Assembly: GCA_037439425.1 (NCBI GenBank)
Contig: JBBIWA010000003.1
Location: 1 to 64,000 of the forward strand
Origin: JBBIWA01 sp037439425
GTDB lineage: Bacteria; Acidobacteriota; Blastocatellia; RBC074
Reading direction: 5' to 3'
Length of the DNA stretch: 64,000 nucleotides
The notes under the pieces are model-generated. The model did no database searches, was not told the origin of the DNA, and worked only from the letters and a program-made list of their open reading frames with translations. The position numbers and the translations under genes were made by a program. This document shows positions 17,657-27,819 of this stretch, in pieces; positions within the stretch are counted from its first letter, which is position 1, and each line of letters begins with the position of its first letter.

Positions 17657-18690
17657 CGAATTATCCTCAGTTTCCTTTCTACCAATGTGACTCTGCGACT
17701 TGGGGGTGTGCGTCTGAAGGGGCTGGTTGATGCGGAAATAAATACGGCGGTTCCGTCCGCACCTGGATTGTTAGTTAGCCGCTTCACCGCCCCGGTCTGC
17801 AGCTCGAGCAAGTATAGCTCTGGATCACCATCACGGGTCGAGGTGAAGATGATGCGCGTCCCACTGGGTGAGATCGCGGCTTCGCTATCACCGCCTTCTG
17901 TCAGCACGCGAAAGTTTCCGTTCGCGACACTGACGATAGCAATGCCAGTAAGTTTACTGGGAGTGTTCTCGGTTGTAAAGACAATTTGTTGGGAGTCGGC
18001 TGACCAACTCAAGCCACCCAGCGCTTGGGCGCCTGAGGTCAGTTGCCGCACTGCTCCGTTGACGGTACTGGCGAGCCAAATCTCTCGTTCACCACTGCGA
18101 TTGGAGACGAAGGCGATTTGTTGGCCATCAGGCGAGAGAGCTGGAGCAAATTCAACCCAATTAGGATTGGCGGGAACCAGGAGCCGGCGGCCTTGACCAG
18201 TTGTCGCCATTAGCTCGATTCCACGCCCGGTGGCAAAAGCCAGCAGCGAACCGTCACCGGACAGAGTGGGGTAGATGGCATCAATAGGGTCAATCGTCAG
18301 CCGATTGATCGCAGCCAGCAGGGGGCGGCGAGTGCGCCAGGCAGAACTGATCTCGGCCACGAACAGTTGATAGCTGCTGGCTTCGCGCGCCGCGTAAGCC
18401 ACGCGCCGCACACCGGCAGCTGTCGCCGGGGTGAGATGGCCTCGTCCCGTGTTGGTCAATTGGCTCACCTGTTTGGTCTCCAGGTTGATCAGGTATAGTT
18501 CAGTCGCTCCAGTGCGCTGCGAGACAAAGATTGCCCACTCCTCGCCTAAGCCGTCAGCCAGCACCGTGATTGAACACAGCAGCACAAGCAGCAGAGTGAG
18601 GAACCACCCTGTCGCGCACATCGGGTAGCTAGGGCTTTGATTGATTTTCGTGACAAATAGGGCGCGAGCTATCATCGGAGCGACATTCAT
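17653..18690 (-). CDS. TolB-like WD40/beta-propeller exported protein
   Basis: A 345-residue protein with a hydrophobic export segment (WFLTLLLVLLCSITVLA, about residues 29-45). Repeated TolB/PD40 blades follow: FVSQRTGATELYLIN, ALSPDGQQIAFVSNRSGERE, GLSWSADSQQIVFTTE, and ISPSGTRIIFTSTRDGDPEL. Such propellers bind protein partners in the periplasm. It is not the Tol-Pal TolB by context: no tol or pal genes are present. GGAGGTAGG lies 9 bases before the ATG. It is the first gene of the unit with the PqqD-like and HPr-kinase-like genes. Confidence 0.8.
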   Translation of the reverse strand: MNVAPMIARALFVTKINQSPSYPMCATGWFLTLLLVLLCSITVLADGLGEEWAIFVSQRTGATELYLINLETKQVSQLTNTGRGHLTPATAAGVRRVAYAAREASSYQLFVAEISSAWRTRRPLLAAINRLTIDPIDAIYPTLSGDGSLLAFATGRGIELMATTGQGRRLLVPANPNWVEFAPALSPDGQQIAFVSNRSGEREIWLASTVNGAVRQLTSGAQALGGLSWSADSQQIVFTTENTPSKLTGIAIVSVANGNFRVLTEGGDSEAAISPSGTRIIFTSTRDGDPELYLLELQTGAVKRLTNNPGADGTAVFISASTSPFRRTPPSRRVTLVERKLRIIR

Positions 18691-19894
18691 AACTACCTAC
18701 CTCCAGTTAATTCTGAGTCTTAAGCTTTCAGTTATTCGCCTCTGACCAGAAGAATGTTTTTCAGGCGCGCCCTTTTAGCAGATGCTGTGACTGACGCGCC
18801 CAGGTCAAGATTGCACTCTCAACGCAATCGGCGGATGCGGTTATTGTTGCTATCAGTGAACAGGATCTCGCCAATGGGCGAAATTGTGATATTGACAGTG
18901 GCTGGAAGCGAGACCAGCGTACCGGTCGTCCGCAAGACCACATTGGGCGGAGCAATATTGAGCTCGGCCGCCGTCGCCAGCACTTGATCGCCACGGCTTC
19001 CACCACTAGAGCTGCTTATGCCAGCAAAGAGCGTCACGGTCCCATCCGGGCTGATTTTACGGATAGTGTGATCGCCGCTGTTGGTCACATAGGCGTTACC
19101 AGCTGCGTCCACCGCTACATCTCTGGGTTTATTCAGCCCAGGGCCAGTATCCATCTGGGTGAACTGGCCGCTGCCCGGGCTGGTCTCACGCAGCACATGG
19201 TTGGTGTCGAAGTTAGCCACATACAGCCGCCCGCTCGCATCGAAGCCCAGGCCTGTAAACTGCGAGCCAGTGAGCACGCTGGAAACAATGCCTGAATTGC
19301 GGTCAATCTTGCGCACAGCTTTGTTGCCCACATCGGCAATATAGATATCTCCGCTCGTCGGGCTGACAGCCACATCAGCCGGATTGTTAAATCTGGCATT
19401 GAGCGCAAAGTTGCCATTACCAATGCTACCGCTATCGAGGCTGCCACCTGCAATCGTGAAGATGTTGCCCGGCGGGATGGAGATCGGCGCGACCGAATTG
19501 GGATAAAAGACAATGGGAGACGAGCTTGTGTTGATGAATTCGATCAGGCCTGTGCGCTGTCCCTGGAACCCGAGAGGGACCGTCTGGCCTCGCTTAGAGT
19601 CAGCAATGAAGATGCCTTGAGAGGTGGCTGCGATTCCTTGCGGAGTATCGAAGGAGGCCTGATTGACCGTTGTGTTAGCGCCGGCCCCGCCGGCCACATC
19701 TTTGTTGACGGTCACGATCGTGCCTGGCGCTACGGTTTGGGCTGCTGCTGTTCCAGGGAAGAGGGTGATGGAGCTGCTGCCTCGGTTGACGAAGCGCAGG
19801 GTACTCCTGAGCGTGTCGGTGATCCAGAGGTTATTATTAGCATCAGCAACCACGCCCGTCGGAGCGTTGAGCGAGGCGCCGATAGCAGGGCCAT

Positions 19895-19958
19895 CATCAT
19901 ATGGGCTACTGAGGCCTGTCCCGGCCCATCATATGGGCTACTGAGGCCTGTCCCGGCC
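19895..19958. repeat. Exact 32-bp tandem duplication causing a frameshift
   Basis: 19895-19926 and 19927-19958 are identical. Because 32 is not a multiple of three, the NHL-protein frame is lost on the minus strand. One copy alone gives an uninterrupted, sensible protein. Confidence 0.9.
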
Positions 19959-20155
19959 ACAGTGTTAATCGCGCCAGCGGCAATCTGTACTCCCGCGACC
20001 GTCACAGTAGCGGTGCTCAGATTGATATACCTGACACGTCCCCTCGAAATGCTTCCCTGATCGAGAATGAACAGACCGTTAGCATCGGCCTCAATGCCGG
20101 CCAGCGGCGGAGTGCCCGTACTCCCTAGCAGATTGAAGCCAGCCGCCACCGCCGG

Positions 20156-20245
20156 TCCACCATCACCACAATTGGAGGTTGAGTAATCGCAAGCCGTGCG
20201 TCCACCATCACCACAATTGGAGGTTGAGTAATCGCAAGCCGTGCC
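20156..20245. repeat. 45-bp tandem duplication, in frame
   Basis: 20156-20200 and 20201-20245 differ only in the last base. On the minus strand each encodes a 15-residue unit containing ACDYSTSNCGDGG, so two cysteine-bearing units stand in a row. The frame is kept. It lies about 200 bp from the 32-bp duplication in the same gene. Confidence 0.9.
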
Positions 20246-23200
20246 AGGCTGCCCTGCGATGGTGCTACGCCCCCCGTCCAAACGAACTATGGTCTGCTCA
20301 TTACCATTAGCGACGTAGAGCTTTCCGTTGTGGATCGCAATCCCGGATGGGAATGGACCGAGTGATCCGGTCGGGAACTGAGCGACCAGGAAGATTTTGC
20401 CGCTATCAGCCCCATTAGTAGGTACTCGCACAATGCGTGAGTGGCCCGTGTCAGCGATGTAGACCGTGCCCGATGAGTCAACCTCGAGAGCGTGTGGTTG
20501 CAGCAGTGGGACGCTGGTTGCAGCCGATCCGCTCTGCAATGCGTCGTCAGGTCTGGTCTCGGCACCATTGCCAGCGAAAACGGTCGCATTCCCGCTTGCA
20601 TCGACCCTGAAGACCTTATTTACTCCGGCTGTCGCATCTACCACATAGAGCTCTCCTGTCACCGGATGGACCGCCAGGCCACGGAGCGCGGAGCCAAATC
20701 CGGGGCCGGAGCTGAAGGTTCCCACATTGGCCGGCCCGATTGATACCCCAGCCACAGTTACCGCATTGGATGAGATATTGATGACTCGCACCAAAGCTCC
20801 AATCGCGTCAATGAAGTAAAGCAACTTACCATCCAGGCTCAGGGCTAAGGCAGTGACGCTGCCCAGATCAGCTTCAAGCGCAGGGACGTTATCCATGAGG
20901 TTGCTGCCACCGCCAGCGATAGTGTTGATCGTTCCAGGCAGAATCGTTTGACCTGCGATCGTCACCGTCGAAGTCCCAGTGTTAAGGAAGCGAATCAGAT
21001 TAGCTCCCGCTGTGGCATCAGCAATATAAAGACCGCGCCCTTGAGGATCGGCCACTGCTGCCACTGGGGTGACGAGGTGAGCCTGACGCGCTAGATTGCC
21101 ATCACCTAGCCGACCACCTGCCACTGTATCTATCAAGACGCCATTGCCAGTGAAAGTGGTGTTGAAGGTCTGGACTGAACCGCCGGCCAATTGCAGGATA
21201 CTTCCGGTTGAGCTGTTATTGATCTGAGAATTTCTGATCTGGATACTTACTCCATCAGCAATCACTGCCGCTGCGCCGACTGCGCTTGAGCCGCCGTTTT
21301 GCACCCGCACGTAGTTGAGGATGGAGCTGGCTGTGGCATTGCGCGAAAAGATCAGCGCACCGAAATTGGAATTGCCTGGGATGCGGTCAAAGTCGATGTA
21401 ACGCGAACTACCGAAGTCTGCGCCGGGCACCTGGGTTACTCCTGCCAACCCATTAGCTGCGATCGCACCGAAGATACCGCGCGCCAGATCACCAGCTTGC
21501 AGATCGGTGCCTGGAGCGAGCTGAATCAAAGCCCCAGGGTTGATGCTCAGTTCTGCTCCCGCGGGGAAGCTGGTGTTGCCAATGATGGCCGGATTGGTGC
21601 TCGAGCCGCGAATCTGGATCGGCGTCTCACCTTGCCCAACCAGCACGCCTGATCTGGTGAAGTCGTTCGAGTTTAATTGATCATCCGCACCGATCTGTAC
21701 GGCGTTGACGGCGTTGTCAGCGAAGATGTTTGCCGAAGAGTAGTAGAAATTCGGATCTCCCACACTGGTGCCACCTGTTGTCCCGTCCAAATCGTAAAGG
21801 CCAAGAGCAGCATTGGCGCTCAACTTGATGGCCACATCGTTGTTCCCTTCAATCCACGAGCGCGCAAACCCGATGAGGCGGTCGTTAGGCCCACTCGCAG
21901 CTAGCGCTGAACCGTTACTCAGGCGAGAGATGCTGTCGGTGAAACGGAGTGTACGGCCCGAGTTGCTGATATTGATTTGTGCGCCGCCGCTTGTTCCACC
22001 ATATTCAACCACACAGTTGCGGAAGCTGATCGTCGCGCTAGAGCCCGAAGTAGCATCTATGCCGCCCCAGGCACCTGGAGAGGGCAAGGCTGCACCAGGC
22101 GCGCGCTGAGCGGTGAAGACGATCTGCTTCGGCGTGGCAATCCCGGCTCCGTTAGGCACGCCAGGGATGCCACCATTAGCCGTGAGATTGCCACCTGCGG
22201 CTATCTGCAAAGTCGCACCGCTGGCAAAATAGATCACGGTGCCGGGCAGAATCACCACCTCTGATGAGATCGTTGCATTGCCGGTAATCAGGTACGGGCC
22301 TGTATCGCTGAGATTATTGATTGCGCCCGAGAGCGTATGCGCCGCATCCGGCTGTCCCGTCACAGTCAGCCGGCCATTGAGTGTGCTTGACCCAACGCCC
22401 CCTGCTGTTCCCCCAGGATTGGTAACGCGCAGGCTATAAATGCCCGGGGCTGTGCCGGCTGGAATGTTGACACTGAGTTGCGTCGCGCTGGCGCTGCTGA
22501 CATTCAGGTTGGCTGCCACATTGCCATTGCTATCGAGTAGGCTGACGGTCGGAGTTCCAATGAATCCGCGCCCATTGATTGTCACACTGGAGCCGGTTGA
22601 AGCCGTCACCTGCACAGCCGCAGGCCTCACACTTTCGGCGGCGAGGCCCAGATCAGCCAAAATTTTGAACCTGAAATGAAAGGTGGGGCCACTGGTCGGC
22701 ACTGAAAAGGTCCAGATCGCTTTACCTGATCCACCGCTGGCAATGTCCCCATAGTTGCGCGAGACACAGAGTTTCCCGTCACAAACCACCTGGCCATCAT
22801 TGTAGAAAGCGAGCCCGGTAGGCGAGCTCGGCGTGTTTTGCGCGGCGGCGCCGCTGGCACTTCCTACATTGAAATTAGTGAAGACCAGTCGCGTGTTATA
22901 AAAGGTATAAGAGCTATTGTTGAGAATCTCGACTTCAGCCGAAACAATCCCGAATGCATCTACATTGTTGAGGAAGATAGAATCGGCTCCTGGTCCATTA
23001 GTATTGGTCAAGCGCACGGAGAATGAGCCGCCAGGCAACGGCGTGTTGGCATCGCTACGCGATTGGAGTCGATAACCGCGTGACGATTTAGAGCCAGTAG
23101 CACTGGAAGAGGCGGGGCTGAGTTTCAGGCTTCGCGAGCTGGAATCAAAGCTTCCTTCAAATTCTCCCAGCACTGTCTGAGCTGAAGCCATCTCGGTTGC

Positions 23201-23374
23201 CACGACCACTTGATCCGCCGCAGCCTCGGCAGCGGGAAATGTCCGGCGATGAGCCAGGCCTGGGCGTAGGCCGAAGGCACTGGCAGTAGCCAGACAGACT
23301 CCCAGCCAAGCCAACATAGCCTTGGAACGCAAGACACGACCAAAGAGATGGGCAAGAAAATCGAGATCAGCCAT

Positions 23375-24080
23375 GGTTATCAAACTCCTTTTCCTAGAGG
23401 CGCGGGAACGAGACCGCAAAACTTATGATTCCGATTGCAGCAAGACTGCCAGTGACTACTCGGAGGGCGCGTTGTTAGCACAAAGAAGGCGCAGTTTTCT
23501 CCGAGGCTACTCAGCATAGAATATGCTCGACCAGCCCCCGCTTAGTGAAGAGAAGTCACCCGCCTCTTACCTGAAAGGGCGGCCCTAGCTATCTGGCTCT
23601 TACCTCAGCTAACTGGTTTCACCACCTTGTCATCAATTAGTGAGGAACGGCAGTTGAGAAGCACTCACAATCAGCTCCGGTGAGGGAAGTTGAGGACGAG
23701 CCTTGTCTGATTTGGTGCACCGTATCCTCGCGCATCTTAACGAAGGCGGCTTGTTCAGTCAAGCAGTAATTTTTAAAGACCGTCCGAGTTCTCGCTCTGC
23801 AGCCAGCAATGCCCTCTTGAGCAGGCAAAAGTCTGTAGCTTTCACGGACCACTTCCGGACCGAGCTCTCCACTTTCTGTGACCGAAGTGCAGGACTTCAT
23901 CCAGCTCAGTGACTTGAATAGTTTCATCTTGGAATAGGTCTGAAATAACATAGCACGACCAGGAGATGATCGTTATCCGGACGACCTCTCAACTGATTGC
24001 TCTCATGGACTCTGAGTACAAGATCGTATTTTGCACTGGCCGCCCCCAGATAGCAAACTGGCTGTGACGACCATACCAGC
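23375..24080. other. Non-coding stretch between the NHL and TIGR03437 genes
   Basis: About 700 bp with no frame that looks like a protein. A short minus-strand frame at 23637-23951 has no recognisable features. It must hold the promoter of the NHL gene and the 3' end of the TIGR03437 transcript, but no convincing promoter or terminator was seen. Confidence 0.5.
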
Positions 24081-25094
24081 CTACTTGATGTTAACCTGAA
24101 CCGGGTTGGCGGCCATGCCATCTACCACCAGCTGGAGATTTACTAGCCCCCTGCCACGAAGCTGTGGTGGAATGATGACATTGATTTGATCAAGTCCGAC
24201 CAACAGGCCGTGCGGTCCGGCATACGTCACCTGAGCCGGTACATCATCAATGATGACCTGCACCCTACTTAAATCCGCGTTGGAGCGGAGGCCAGTTCCA
24301 AACAAGACCAGATAGTTGGGTCTGCCATCAACCGTGACTTCGAACGGTGGCAGAAAGTAACGCACTCCATCCGGAGTAGCCAGCGCTGCCGCTTCACCGT
24401 TGCCACTGGCATTAGCCGTAAACAGGCCTGGTGCGAGACGGGATATCTGCACCCAGCCGGTCGAGCGCGTTCCGTCGCCTGAGGTGACGACAACTTCAGC
24501 CAGCCCCGGTTCGGTCTCTGCCGGGACGAAGAAGTTCACCTGGCCATAGCCCTGTGGCTCATCGTCACCCACATAAAAGAGCTGGCTGGGGCGACCATTG
24601 ACGGTGACAGTGGTCTCTGCAAGCCTGGTTGGCAGCGGTAAACTTGTGGCCCCCACGTCCGCCACCGCCAAGCGCCTGCCGAAGGCCGCAGCAATCGAGC
24701 CTGGTGCGATCGGAGTTTTGTAGGAAGCTGCTGAGACTATAGCCAGCTCGCCGTCTTCCGAAGTTAACACGCCTAGTTCAAGCTGATAACTTTGACTCTT
24801 CAGCAAGCCGACGGCTGCCTGCTGCGCAATAGCGACTGTGGTCCGAAAGCCGGCCGAGCGGGCTGTGCCCCCGCCACCATTCATCGACTGAGTTGCCACT
24901 CGATAGCTTGTGCTGTGAGCCTGTCCCGCATTGCGCTCGGCCGGACTGGTGCTTTGTCCTTGCGCCGTCAAAGTCAAGCATATAGCCACAAGCAACAGGG
25001 CTAGGGCTAACTGGATCGTTACCGAGGCAAAGCTCAGCAGCCAATTAACAAGCAGCGAACGCTCAGCTAGGGGGTTTAGATTCTGTGAGCTCAT
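24081..25094 (-). CDS. Secreted TIGR03437-type acidobacterial protein
   Basis: A 337-residue protein with an N-terminal membrane/export segment (VTIQLALALLLVAICLTLTA). The C-terminal 210 residues follow the TIGR03437 pattern: VSAASYKTPIAPGSIAAAFG, YGQVNFFVPAETEPG, then APGLFTANASGNGEAAA, VLFGTGLRSN, and LDQINVIIPPQLRGRG. The domain is common as a C-terminal module of secreted proteins in Solibacter and other Acidobacteriota; its function is unknown. Here it makes up most of the protein, with only a short region before it. It sits between a beta-helix/NHL protein and a collagen-like protein, all on the same strand but separated by untranslated gaps. Confidence 0.85.
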   Translation of the reverse strand: MSSQNLNPLAERSLLVNWLLSFASVTIQLALALLLVAICLTLTAQGQSTSPAERNAGQAHSTSYRVATQSMNGGGGTARSAGFRTTVAIAQQAAVGLLKSQSYQLELGVLTSEDGELAIVSAASYKTPIAPGSIAAAFGRRLAVADVGATSLPLPTRLAETTVTVNGRPSQLFYVGDDEPQGYGQVNFFVPAETEPGLAEVVVTSGDGTRSTGWVQISRLAPGLFTANASGNGEAAALATPDGVRYFLPPFEVTVDGRPNYLVLFGTGLRSNADLSRVQVIIDDVPAQVTYAGPHGLLVGLDQINVIIPPQLRGRGLVNLQLVVDGMAANPVQVNIK

Positions 25095-25227
25095 GCGATA
25101 TCTCTCTGCCAGTAAGTAGCCAGTAAGTAGATTGATTCTGCGTCACAATGAGAGCTACGCCAGCAATTGCCGGGGGCGCATCCAGAATTAAAGGGGTGAG
25201 GAACTACTTGCGCCCCACGGCAAACGA

Positions 25228-26718
25228 CTACAGCCCACCCTCGATGATCGTGACCTGGAAGAAATCCCCGCTATCGGCGTAAGCAATGGCGCAGCCCGCA
25301 GGATCGGTTAGGCGCCATTGCAACTGCACCGTGTGGGTCCCTGCAGGGATGTTGGTCACCACCCTGGTGAAGTTGGCACTCTCGCGCAGCCCCGTAGAGT
25401 TACTCCCATCCTGATAGGCCACCGTAAAGCCCAATCGTCCCAGGATCACGCGCGTGGTGCCAATCAGGATTGAGTATTCAATATTGGCTGAGCCGCACAG
25501 GTAGCGCTGCCAGGCGCTGGTACTGAAGATGATGAGCAAGGGGCGCCCAGTCGAGGTGAAGGTACCGCTACCGCCAGGGACGTTGGAGTAGAGGTGGCTG
25601 TCAACCGAGAGCGTTCCGGCAGGCACGAAGTCAATCACCTGAGCAAATCTGGGAGCCAGCTCAACTGCGTGTTTACCGTCCACCGTGTCAGCATCAAGCC
25701 CACTACCGCTGCCGCTGCGAATCTTGCTCGGCGAGATATTGGCGTTGGCGGCGATGTTGGCATCGGTAATTGCGCCATCGGCAATCTTGGTTGAGGTGAC
25801 CGACCGATCTGCCAGGATGGTAGTCGTGACTGCTCCCTCAGCTAGCAGGCTCGTAGTAATTGATCCATTGTTCAGCTTGACTTGAGCGCCCCGCTCCCCC
25901 ACGATGGCGAGGGTGGCGAGATTAGCGCTATAGGAGACAGCACTTGTCGGGGCATCGCCTACTGTCGGATCAGGTGTAAATTCGACGCTCGTCGGGCTCG
26001 GTTTGGCAGTGATGCGCCCAAAAGTAGCTGCCTTGCCCGGTTCACTGATCATCACTGGCTGACCGATAGCGAAAGCCGCAGATGAAGCTACAGCAATCAC
26101 ACTAGCTGTCGGGGCGGCGGGATCGAAGTTATAAGCTGACTCAATGGTTCCTATGCCGCCAGGATCACCTTTGTCGCCTTTAGGACCTTGTGGCCCCTGG
26201 GGGCCAGGATCACCTTTATCACCTTTCGGTCCCGGCTCGCCAGGATCACCTTTGTCGCCTTTAGGACCTTGTGGCCCCTGGGGGCCAGGATCACCTTTAT
26301 CACCTTTCGGTCCCGGCTCGCCTTGATTACCAGCTATGGTATAAGCTGCTGAAGTGATACGTTGACGGGGCGCGAGTGTCTCTCCATTGACCGTGATCTC
26401 CAAAAAGCGTGCTGAGCCGCTCTTAAAAATCTCAGGTGGTAGTGGCGAGGTACTGCCAAGCAACACGTTGTAAATGCCTCGCGTGAGTGTGATCGCCAGC
26501 GGGCCTTCGCGCCACAGTTCGTTGCCCCCGGTCTCCTCATCAAAGATGGCAAAGGTGATCTGGAGCTCGCCGCTGATGGGGGCGCCCGCAGCGTCGCTCA
26601 GCTTCCCCTGCACATTGATCAGGTTGGGAGCTGCTGCTGATTGAGCCTGGAGCTGCGTCGCGCTCATCACGGCGAGCAGCAGACTGAGGAGAAAGAAGTG
26701 AGTAATGCGGCCATTCAT
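25228..26718 (-). CDS. Secreted collagen-like (Gly-X-Y) protein
   Basis: A 496-residue protein with a signal peptide (FFLLSLLLAVMSATQLQAQS). An N-terminal globular domain contains GKLSDAAGAPISGELQITFA and ends in RQRITSAAYTIA. It is followed by 18 uninterrupted Gly-X-Y triplets at about residues 132-185, rich in GPKGDKGDPGPQ. A linker has repeated VTTTILADRS/VTSTKIADG motifs like those of phage-tail or adhesin fibres, then DADTVDGKHAVEL and a beta-rich C-terminal domain. It probably forms a trimeric fibre on the cell surface. Start: ATG at 26718 with AAGGAG upstream. The triplet block is built from an exact 81-bp tandem duplication. It is the gene nearest the polysaccharide cluster, divergent from it. 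Confidence 0.88.
   Translation of the reverse strand: MNGRITHFFLLSLLLAVMSATQLQAQSAAAPNLINVQGKLSDAAGAPISGELQITFAIFDEETGGNELWREGPLAITLTRGIYNVLLGSTSPLPPEIFKSGSARFLEITVNGETLAPRQRITSAAYTIAGNQGEPGPKGDKGDPGPQGPQGPKGDKGDPGEPGPKGDKGDPGPQGPQGPKGDKGDPGGIGTIESAYNFDPAAPTASVIAVASSAAFAIGQPVMISEPGKAATFGRITAKPSPTSVEFTPDPTVGDAPTSAVSYSANLATLAIVGERGAQVKLNNGSITTSLLAEGAVTTTILADRSVTSTKIADGAITDANIAANANISPSKIRSGSGSGLDADTVDGKHAVELAPRFAQVIDFVPAGTLSVDSHLYSNVPGGSGTFTSTGRPLLIIFSTSAWQRYLCGSANIEYSILIGTTRVILGRLGFTVAYQDGSNSTGLRESANFTRVVTNIPAGTHTVQLQWRLTDPAGCAIAYADSGDFFQVTIIEGGL
26161..26322. repeat. 81-bp perfect tandem duplication encoding collagen triplets
   Basis: 26161-26241 is repeated at 26242-26322. Each copy encodes nine Gly-X-Y triplets (27 residues) on the minus strand, so copy-number change would alter the collagen length by nine triplets without shifting the frame. 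Confidence 0.9.
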
Positions 26719-27819
26719 GCGTTAACTCCTTGGAAATCGTGGAACTCGATGGCGGTGGAAAGGACTTTGACGCTTGAAGTGCTTCAAACACCAGAGAGAT
26801 TAAGGGGCGGGGGCAAAGCGCTTTCTCTAGCGAGGGCGACTAAAGACACCTCTCTCACGCGCCACTCCTTCCACCGGACGTATCTCAAAAGAACACCAAT
26901 CGTGGAGACAGGGGCAAAGTCTCGCACCAAGCTGAAATGATCAATTGAGTTTCTTTTCCACCTTTGTGACGCGGATAAAAGAGATTTATTCAATCTTCGT
27001 CAATTCTCATTTCGCCCCCCTACCCAGCGGTGAAGTTGAGACTGAACTTGAGCTCTCGCCCCACCCCAGCCCAAATCGCTGCCTCATCTAGACCCAGGAA
27101 GAAGCGGAGGGAAAGTTATTGACAGCCATCAGCTCATCAGCGATACTTAGTTACTGTTTGATCCAAGATCAGGCCGGTTTTTTGAAAGCCCCGATAAGGC
27201 TGTGCAGGTGAGGCAAGAGCGCAGGGAAAGGGGGCAGTAAGTTACGTCCTTTCAGCCTGCTCTCTAACAAGACTTCTCTAGGTGTGTATATCTGGGATGA
27301 TAAGAAGGCTAGAACTCTGGTTGGCGGCTTTGACATCCACCAGAGGTGAGCTTACGGCGGTTTTCGGTTGACTGGGTGGGAGGACAAAGGTTTCGCTAGC
27401 GCGCTTTTCAGTGACGCGTGCAAGCACGTGAGGGGGCGACTGAGGACTGATCTATGGCAACCAGAGCGGAAGAAAAACCTTTCTCGAGCTGCGGCTCTCC
27501 CTCTTGGAAATCAGTCATTAGTTTTCAGTCGTTAGCCTTTCTAATAGGACCGTTGGCTTGCTGGACACAGAGGTGAAAAATGCTGTAAGCCTGGTAATGT
27601 AGCAGTAGTAACCCGAATCGCCAAAATACTTAGAAAACAATCTGGCTTCGGTCAAAATCGCCCTGGTTTCACTTCTGTTAGTAAGAGCTGGTTTTAAGGT
27701 GACCCTGCCAGGCTGATTGGCTGAAGAACTTAAAAGAGTTGAGTGTCTGTATCAAGTCCACGACCAAATCAGTCTCAGTTGAAAACCCCCGTTATTGTCA
27801 CTTCTGATAAGGAGACCTT
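26719..27819. other. 1.1-kb divergent intergenic region before the polysaccharide cluster
   Basis: No protein-like frame is seen on either strand. It separates the divergent collagen-like gene and the exopolysaccharide cluster and so should carry promoters for both. I looked for sigma-54 (TGGCAC-N5-TTGC) and cyclic-di-GMP riboswitch patterns and did not find convincing ones. A long leader RNA upstream of the export gene is possible but not shown. Confidence 0.5.

Larger units (their letters stand above)
18819..23374 (-). pseudogene. Large secreted beta-helix/NHL-repeat protein, frameshifted by a tandem duplication
   Basis: The frame starting at 23374 (AAGGAG upstream) encodes a signal segment, a secreted N-terminal domain, an IPT/TIG-like domain (VTINGRGFIGTPTVSLLDSN), a stretch resembling a right-handed beta-helix, and then NHL-type propeller repeats (YIADTGHSRIVRVPTNG and similar). 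Reading breaks at 19895-19958, where 32 bp are repeated exactly. Removing one copy rejoins the frame as SSPYDDGPAIGASLNAP and continues through more NHL repeats (VADANNNLWITDTLRSTLRF) to the stop at 18819, giving about 1,500 residues. As given, translation would end early at 19730. It may be phase-variable, recently broken, or an assembly error. The likely role is extracellular adhesion or matrix. Confidence 0.8.

Noticed and set aside
17653..18690. True TolB of the Tol-Pal system
   Set aside because: The propeller is similar, but tolQ, tolR, tolA and pal are all absent from the neighbourhood.
23637..23951. 104-codon minus-strand frame in the gap after the TIGR03437 gene
   Set aside because: No export signal, domain or ribosome-binding site was seen.
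26161..26322. CRISPR-like array
   Set aside because: The repeats are two exact 81-bp coding units without spacers and encode collagen triplets.
26719..27819. Possible riboswitch or sigma-54 promoter before the export gene
   Set aside because: I looked for GEMM-type conserved bases and for TGGCAC-N5-TTGC and found no convincing match.
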